Below, piece after piece: positions 57,901 through 64,000 of a DNA stretch of 64,000 nucleotides. Source of the DNA: Juglans regia. Its lineage: Eukaryota; Streptophyta; Magnoliopsida; Fagales; Juglandaceae. Position 1 is the stretch's first letter, and each line of letters starts with the position of its first letter. Position numbers and translations under genes: made by a program. The notes below the pieces were generated by a model, which was given only the letters and a program-made list of their open reading frames with translations, was not told where the DNA came from and did not search any database. The stretch spans positions 2,373,001-2,437,000 of the forward strand of contig NC_049912.1 of NCBI RefSeq assembly GCF_001411555.2, given 5' to 3'.

Positions 57901-58599
57901 CAATTAAAATGTTATTCAATTTTGTTGGATATATACTTGTATGGATTGTAGATGCGTTCCCTTGTTAACTTTAGGTGTATTTGGACTTTCATTTGGCATC
58001 TTTAGCAACTTTTTGTATATGTAAAAAATGGTATCGTTTGGTATCATGTTTCTCTCAAGGATAAGTTCGCTTTTCCATGACAGTATAAACCTCTTATTTA
58101 CGACCACTTTTAAGTGATTTTGATTTCCTTGTTTTGAAGCTTGTGTGTTTTCTGGTGATATTAAGCCTTTTATTTTGTTTATTTGAATTTTTCCTCTGTT
58201 ACTGAGATTATTTCGATAGATTTTCAGTTATGGATCTCAGATATCTTATACAAGGTTCAGATATGGATACTACTGTTGATTCTCTCTCTTTGAACTCACA
58301 GAATTTTGCTTGAATGACAGGAGGAAGACTATGGTGCGGGCTACTTAGTTCAACCAGTGGGGCAGGCTGAAGAAGGTGACACCGGAGGTAGTGTGATGGA
58401 ACCGGGAAATGAGGATGATGATTCTGAAGAGAAGGAAGAAGTTGAGGACGATGACGATGATGTTCAGGTGGTGCCTCCCTCTTCTTCGCAACTTAAGAGG
58501 AAAAGGGATGAAGATGCAGAAGAGGATGACATCGGCGAGGACGATGAAGAAGAAGATGATATTGTCGACTTCAGCAAGTCATCGAAGAAGCATCGTTAG
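54957..58599 (+). CDS. Acidic leucine-rich nuclear phosphoprotein 32 (ANP32)-related protein
   Basis: ANP32-type proteins are nuclear/cytoplasmic LRR proteins with a long acidic tail, linked in other eukaryotes to histone chaperoning, phosphatase inhibition and mRNA export. Two coding exons join in frame: 54957-56069 and 58321-58599 (TAG). They give 463 residues. The start MDEIWERAVETAL fits the family; an upstream in-frame ATG at 54918 would add 13 residues. LRRs span about residues 40-130 (LQHLSIANIGVSSLEQF, LQKLILSDNRI, LRDLDLSNNRIQYIEDL), followed by the LRR cap (LVSLDLYECPVTRVKDYRSR, LKYLDKMD). From about residue 160 to the end the protein is mostly Asp/Glu. It ends with basic KRKRDED and SKSSKKHR stretches that may be nuclear-localisation signals. 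The tail is longer than in animal ANP32. The intron (56070-58320) holds LINE debris. Confidence 0.93.
56585..57175 (-). mobile_element. LINE 3'-end fragment in the ANP32-like intron
   Basis: AAATCTTTATTAAAGAGTGC, AAGAAAATCATGAGTTTAAC and TTCTACCATTCCTTTCCTTC then CTAATACATCGTATAAGACA parallel the minus-strand LINE 3' region elsewhere (TTTCATTCCTCTCCCTTC...GGGACCATCTTCC). The TCCCTCCTAAT...AAGTAGGAACCATTT segment occurs twice (56978-57025 and 57090-57146), a local duplication. Confidence 0.5.
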
Positions 58600-60186
58600 C
58601 ACTCAGCTTAAATCTCCTATGTCGTCAATGTTATGTTAAAATGTCCTTCAAACATGGAAACAGGTGAACCTCACATTAGATAGATTGGTTGGTAGTATGG
58701 TAGAGATTTTGGCCACCTTGTTGGACAATTAGGGAATGGAAATGTACGTTGGGTGGCGGCACATGTTTAGTTCAAAAAACCGTTAGTTGTTTGTCCCCGC
58801 TGATATAGCCGTTGCTCTCTGTTTTTCAAATGGCAGTTACGAGCGGTTCTGAGGGGACCCAGAGAGAGAAAAAAACTTGAATTTGTTTTATCTTTTTTAG
58901 TCGGTCCGAGCAGTTTTTGGAAAAAAAGGGGGAGCCCGGGGGGTTTGGGTTGTAAAACCCTTGTAGATATTTGTGTTTTTATTCAATCAAGTGGCCTTTC
59001 AGCGTTATGACGTGTAATGTTTGTAGGCTTCTTTTTTATTTTTAATTTTATTGTTGCAGGGAAGTAGGCCAGGTGGCAATAGGATTATGGAAATTTTACA
59101 GATGCTGGGATAGCGTGACATGCGTCCTGGAAACTTGGGTATTTTCTTCGATCCAACGGTGGGAAGCGTAACTATATTGGTGAAGCAGCTCAGCTTAACC
59201 GTCTGTATTTCCTTGCATTGGATGGGAAAGGAAGTCCCCTATGTAATGATGCGGGTGGTGGATGTCTGTGTGACAGTCAATTTTTTATATAATTATCTTT
59301 ACCTAAGAAGAGCGAGGCCGTGTCTGTCAGTGCGGTCGAGCCACTTTAGCCACTTCTCCAGCTAAGCTTAATAAATCCGATGGATGCGATGCGGCTTTAC
59401 TTTCATATGATGGCTCGCAAAGCTTTTTCACGACCCTAATCAGCCGATGTTAGTTAGCTAATCTATCCCGAGTTATGCAGCAGTAATACGGCGTCGTACC
59501 CTGTTTCGTGTCCATGGGCCGCGCGCGGGGCTCATAACTCAAGTGTCAAGACAGCTTTTATGAGCCATTCCAAAGCAGCTATGCCATACCCTGGCCAAGC
59601 CTAACAAGCTACAGCTACATGCTGCCAAATTCAACGGTCAATCTCCCCAAAGAGAATATAATTACAATATGTACCTGTATTAGCATGGCCACCATTCTTG
59701 GGTGGTTTCTTTCTCAATTTTGATTGGACTAGGCTATGTTATCATTTATTTTAATGTTCAGATTTTAACAATATGTACAAAAATTATAATTGTTTTGATA
59801 GTCTCGAGGATGTAACGCTGTAAAAATTGGTGGTTCGGGTTGTTTTTCGATCTTATTAAAAATTATTTAAAACATAATTTTCGACTATGTTTCCTTGTTT
59901 ATTCTCACGATACTAATTAGATAGGGGTTACTCCGTTGGTACGAGACATGAGCGAACATAATCGTGTTGGATAATGTATTGATGTGGGGTCTACTGATGG
60001 AGTCCAAACTCAAGTAACACCACATGTAAGTGTAACACAACACCACAAGTGGATAAGGTGCTACGATTAGTACCACATATATATCTTTGTTTATTATATA
60101 CTGGTTCAGTAGTAAAGAACTAGCAGTGGCACCTCTCTCTCTCTCTCTCTCTCAAACTTGTCTCCGGTGCCGGTAGCAGTATATTT
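58600..60186. other. ANP32-like 3' UTR and intergenic DNA
   Basis: 58600-59030 is probably 3' UTR. The rest shows no supported gene; the + frame at 59120-59365 has no signature. A (CT)n run at 60131-60153 lies in the probable 5' leader of the next gene. Confidence 0.5.
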
Positions 60187-60699
60187 ATGGCAGCCTCAAA
60201 GATGTTGCTATTGTACTCACCAGCATCAAATTCCCTATCATCCCCACGATCTAACGGCCCCTTCAACTCAACACATGAAAGAGCAAGATCGTACACTCCG
60301 CTCAAACTCTTGGGAATGGCAAAAGAGAGCAGCGAAAGCAGCGGCAACGGTGTTGTAGAGAAAGCAGCAATAGCAGGTGGGTTAGTGTCGACGCCAGTGA
60401 TAGGCTGGTCTCTCTACACGCTCAAGACAACAGGTTGCGGCCTCCCACCGGGGCCGGGGGGTTCAATAGGTGCATTAGAAGGCGTGAGCTATTTAGTTGT
60501 TGTGGGAATTGTAGCTTGGTCCTTGTACACCAAAACCAAAACTGGTTCTGGTCTTCCCAATGGTCCTTTTGGGTTGTTGGGAGCTGTTGAGGGTCTCTCA
60601 TACTTGACATTGCTCGCCATTCTCGTAGTGTTCGGGTTGCAGTATTTTGAGCAGGGTTATATCCCTGGCCCTCTCCCGGCGGACAAGTGCTTTGGCTGA
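60187..60699 (+). CDS. Conserved plant membrane protein, probably plastid, with internal duplication
   Basis: Single exon, 170 residues. The N-terminus (MAASKMLLLYSPASNSLSSP, Ser/Arg-rich and poor in acidic residues to about residue 40) looks like a chloroplast transit peptide. The mature part has two or three hydrophobic segments (about 62-78, 98-113, 135-152). Two copies of WSLYT-x-KT-x-G-x-GLP-x-GP-x-G occur at residues 74-103 and 111-140, each ending GA-x-EG-x-SYL. The C-terminus is YIPGPLPADKCFG. I recognise it as a conserved single-exon plant protein but do not know a function. The first ATG of the frame was chosen; an internal Met at residue 44 (GMAKESSES) is possible. A (CT)n tract (60131-60153) precedes it. 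Confidence 0.85.
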   Translation: MAASKMLLLYSPASNSLSSPRSNGPFNSTHERARSYTPLKLLGMAKESSESSGNGVVEKAAIAGGLVSTPVIGWSLYTLKTTGCGLPPGPGGSIGALEGVSYLVVVGIVAWSLYTKTKTGSGLPNGPFGLLGAVEGLSYLTLLAILVVFGLQYFEQGYIPGPLPADKCFG

Positions 60700-61814
60700 T
60701 CTCTCTCTCTCTCTCTAAAGAGGATAATGTGGGGGTAGGCCACTATAATTCTATCTCTAGTCTGTGGTTACATTTCTTCCAAGTTGTCATGTTATTTATT
60801 TTTATTAGTCAATTGCCATTTCTACACGTACACATATTTCTCGTCCTTGCGATCTCTATCTGAATTTCTTGTTCCCCAAGTGGGTTCTTCTGCTAATTGA
60901 CTGTCCTCATGTTTACGTGGGGAATGTTTCTGTTGGTAAGTTTGAATCTGCTTCACTTTTAATGTTGAAGCTAGCGTTTGAGGTGACTTCTTTAGTAAGT
61001 TGATGCACGTTTATCATAACTAGTACTAGCAATCCCTTTTTGATCTCGTCCTGCTTGACTCGATCTTTTGAAATGCTGACCAAGCTTCCCTAATATTCCT
61101 AGCATACCCCAAGTGTTCTCAGTGTTTAGTAGGCAGCTTTATTCAGGGCATACTGGCAGTACAGCATGTTCAAGCTTCAGCTTAAAAGGGGCAGTCGATT
61201 GGGAGCTCCTGTTAATTAATAAGCAATATTACTACTTGAATTGTTGGCAACTTCTTTGTCTCATCGAACAAAATCTTTTCAGACAATTGGATCCACTACC
61301 TTATAATCATGGGTAAACTACTAAAATAGTCTCCGTGGCTGGTACTATTGAAGAATCGCATGCAGTTAAATTCAAAACTATCTAATCCTCAGGAGGCAAC
61401 TGTCAAACGATGACATGCATCTCAGTTATCACATTTAAACTTCAAATAAAAATTAACTCATGTTTGGCAACAAATGGATGATCTGAGTTAATGCCAGAAA
61501 TAAAGCAAGTAAGCGAACGAACTAAAGCTGCCGCGCGAGAGTATGAGCCTTCCTCTTTAGCGTTGTATATATGGATGCCATCCATTTCGCTTACAAAGTC
61601 TTCTTCCGAATTTATATCCCGAAATGGACTAGGATAGTGCTATCACGACTAGCGTATGAGATATCCGAGTCCAAACGGTCTCCCAACTGCAAGCCAGGTC
61701 AAGCTGCAGCCTTTTTCAAAGTCCTTTTTTTTTTTTTTTTTTGGAAGACCCGCTTCCGCAATGCAGCCCGCCCTCTCTCAAGAGCCATAGAAGATCAAAA
61801 TTGAGGCATAATAT
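60700..61814. other. Intergenic DNA, no gene recognised
   Basis: Includes the 3' flank of the plastid-type gene (a (CT)n run at 60699-60715). The + frames at 61113-61316 and 61571-61804 have no family features. There is a T run at 61725-61741. Confidence 0.45.
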
Positions 61815-61975
61815 CTTGAGAAATACTCTAACCTCAAATAAATTACATAAAAATAATCTTATAAATTAACATAATTTGATGTGATTCATTATATTATAAA
61901 AATTATTTTTAATATAAAGTAGATTTAACGTATCAGATAAAACTAATATCTTACTCACAACCTACTTTAGAATCT
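61815..61975. mobile_element. MITE, second copy of the 40370-40505 family
   Basis: AAAATAATCTTATAAATTAA then CATAATTTGATGTGATTCAT, with AATATAAAGTAGATTTAACG, in the same order as at 40.4 kb. Confidence 0.55.
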
Positions 61976-62888
61976 TATAAATTTGACTTCCTCTAATACT
62001 TAGCTTTTCCATAATCACAATTCATGCAAGAATTATCCATAGTAATACTTGTGTATGTGTTAAATTTTAAGTGGTATTATATGTTAATCACTTATATAAT
62101 AACGCATGTGCCACGTGGTTAAAATAACAAAGCCGTTTTGGAACGGTCGATCCATTATTTAGGTTTTAACAGCCTCCAATAAAATCTGCCACGTCAGCAA
62201 TTCTACACAGTTATCATAAGACTCATCACATCCAATAATTCCAAGAGTTCTAAAAATGCCTTTGTTCATCGTTCAAGGCTTTTTGGCCCTATCTATCAAG
62301 TTTGGAGACCATCGTTGGTGACAGATTAGTTCTGTCGCAGCCACAACTGCACAATGACGTCGCCACACCTAGTTCTGTCTCCCACCAAGGTCCTTCGCCG
62401 CAAGAGTCCACAACAGTGATTTAGCCACCAAGTTCCGTCGGTTTGGAGTTGATTATCACCGTCATCCTCTCTATCCATCACCGCTATCCCCTCAGCCATT
62501 GAATCTTCTACATTTGCATGTCTGTCATGTAGAAACTTGAAAATCTTGTTTGGGATTTTTCTGATTGAACCATCAATGGTAGGAATCTCGTGCTAATTAC
62601 GTTAGCTTGCTTCTAATTTTGTTTGGGGTATTTATGAATGAACAATCAATTGAACCAACTTTAAAACACATCCCAAATTCATAGTAATCACAACCCTAAA
62701 TCATAATCACAGACCCAAACATGCATCATAGTAATCACAGATCCAATTCAGATCACCATTTGTTTTGAACAAAAAACCAGAGCATAAAATAATCTAAAAC
62801 ACAATTGCATCCCGGCTGAGAGGTTGGGAGAATTCATCCAAAAACACAATTGCATCCCGACTTAGGCTCGGGCTCAAGGGTTTTTGGT

Positions 62889-62941
<53 letters not shown>

Positions 62942-64000
62942 CTTTGATTTTATCATTTTTCAGTTATATATTTTCTTGATGTGTAATTTATTTTAATGCC
63001 TCGTTCACTTTCACAAAATTTTTAATCTCACTTCATCCTTATGTGATCATTACAACGTTTTCAAATTCTCATGCAAAATAAAATAAACAATTTAATTTTT
63101 TTTAAATTCTAAAATAAAAATAATATTAAAAAAATATATTCTAATAATATTTTATTCAACTTTGATATCAACTCATCTCATTTCATCTCTTCTGCGAAAA
63201 TAAATTAGGTCTAAGTTGCCATATCCATTTAAGTAGTAAACATAAAACTAATTAAATTAATTGATGTAAGTAAATAGAATTAAAAAATTAAAAATGAAAA
63301 AAGTTAAGATGAAAAATTCATATTACAAGACACGGTGAATTTCTAGGTACTCGCGACCCCACGCCACCAACATAAGAAAAACTTTCTTTCTTTGTTTCTC
63401 TTTTGGAACTTGATCATGTATAAACTATACGTTTAGCCTTTAGGGGAAATTAGTACGAGGTTGCAGGTCATGATGATCAATTGTTTGTGATCTGAGGTTG
63501 TTTTAATTACGAGTGTGAAGATAAGCGTGCAATGTGGAGAGTGTAGTTTTTATATATTTGAAGCTAATATTGGTTTTTCATAATAATTACCTGAATTAAT
63601 AAAATTATAGGTTGTCATAATTTGATGAATGTGAACGAAGCAAAACCACATGAGCCATGCATGCAGGAACCATTAAAATCATGAATAACCAACTCGAACT
63701 AAGTTTGGGTTGGCAAAACAAAAGGCTCAAACTTTACTTAGACTAGATCACAGATAGAGATCAGAGAGAGAGAGAGAGAGAGTTCCTGCTTTGTAGGAGG
63801 CCATTGGGTAGGACAGCGTCTTCTTACTATTATGGAAATTCCAATATGCTACTGATTTTCTCTATCTTTTCTTTGAGATCACCCAGCTCCTATCTTGTTC
63901 AATCAGGTACCAATTTTTTTAAAGAAAACATTTTCTCTATCTACAAAAAGTCATCATCTTTAACAAAAAAAAAAAAAAGAAAAAAAAAAGGAATTTTACC
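61976..64000. other. AT-rich intergenic DNA with microsatellites
   Basis: A (GT)n(TA)n run spans 62892-62933. A GA run lies at 63758-63782 and an A-rich end at 63966-63990. The segment 62270-62520 is GC-richer (CCGTCGG, CGTCGCCACACC) but shows no frame of note. The GA run near 63760 might belong to the leader of a gene beyond the right edge; this cannot be shown. Confidence 0.4.
62997..63214. mobile_element. MITE, ATCTCATTTCATC family
   Basis: CCTCGTTCACTTTCACAAAA at the left, GATCATTACAACGTTTTCAA inside, and CAACTCATCTCATTTCATCT then AAATAAATTAGGTCTAA at the right. It has the same interior as 53150-53385 and 54053-54251. Confidence 0.6.

Noticed and set aside
59120..59365. 81-residue + ORF downstream of the ANP32-like gene
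   Set aside because: No recognisable domain, start context or splice partners; codon use looks random.

Overview
The window is nuclear DNA of a dicot plant. The genes are intron-rich, and the sequence between and inside them is filled with plant LINEs, Ty3/gypsy elements, MITEs and a tRNA-type SINE. The repeat style (GAGATGAGATGA-type MITEs, LINE tails with a GTACACTAGAAGTATAC-like motif) suggests a woody eudicot, perhaps Fagales/Juglandaceae. That placement is an impression, not a measurement.

Layout. (1) 1-6.2 kb: the last ten exons of U2AF65 on the + strand. The RS-domain exon lies beyond the left edge, and the preceding intron holds a deleted LINE and a MITE. (2) 8.1-22.6 kb: the complete SF3B4 gene in nine coding exons. 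Its sixth intron is 11.67 kb and is packed with four LINE copies, all antisense to the gene. (3) 24.05-35.26 kb: a Tat-lineage-like Ty3/gypsy element on the minus strand. It has gag, protease, RT, two RNase H domains, integrase, a minisatellite and an extra antisense ORF; one LTR carries a private 159-bp tandem triplication. (4) 36.2-39.8 kb: a small single-TM DUF1195-like gene. (5) 41.2-44.5 kb: PTF2, a plant TFIIB-like factor; two insertions of one SINE family sit in its second intron. (6) 45.3-52.5 kb: a decayed Ty3/gypsy (chromovirus-like) element carrying three MITEs and a nested 1.9-kb solo LTR. (7) 52.5-54.3 kb: MITE cluster. (8) 55.0-58.6 kb: a two-exon acidic LRR (ANP32-like) gene. 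(9) 60.2-60.7 kb: a single-exon gene for a membrane protein, probably plastid-targeted, with an internal duplication. (10) 60.7-64 kb: AT-rich intergenic DNA with MITEs and microsatellites.

How the genes relate. U2AF65 and SF3B4 both act at branch-point/3' splice-site recognition, and they lie 1.85 kb apart in the same orientation. The other genes (PTF2, the ANP32-like gene, the DUF1195-like gene, the plastid-type protein) show no common pathway. Every multi-exon gene has at least one LINE fragment in an intron. I found no prokaryotic-type system, CRISPR array, rRNA or tRNA gene. The more unusual points are a frame-preserving stop-free intron in the DUF1195-like gene, a MITE abutting a U2AF65 splice acceptor, the asymmetric LTRs of the Tat-like element, and the layered nesting at 45-52 kb.
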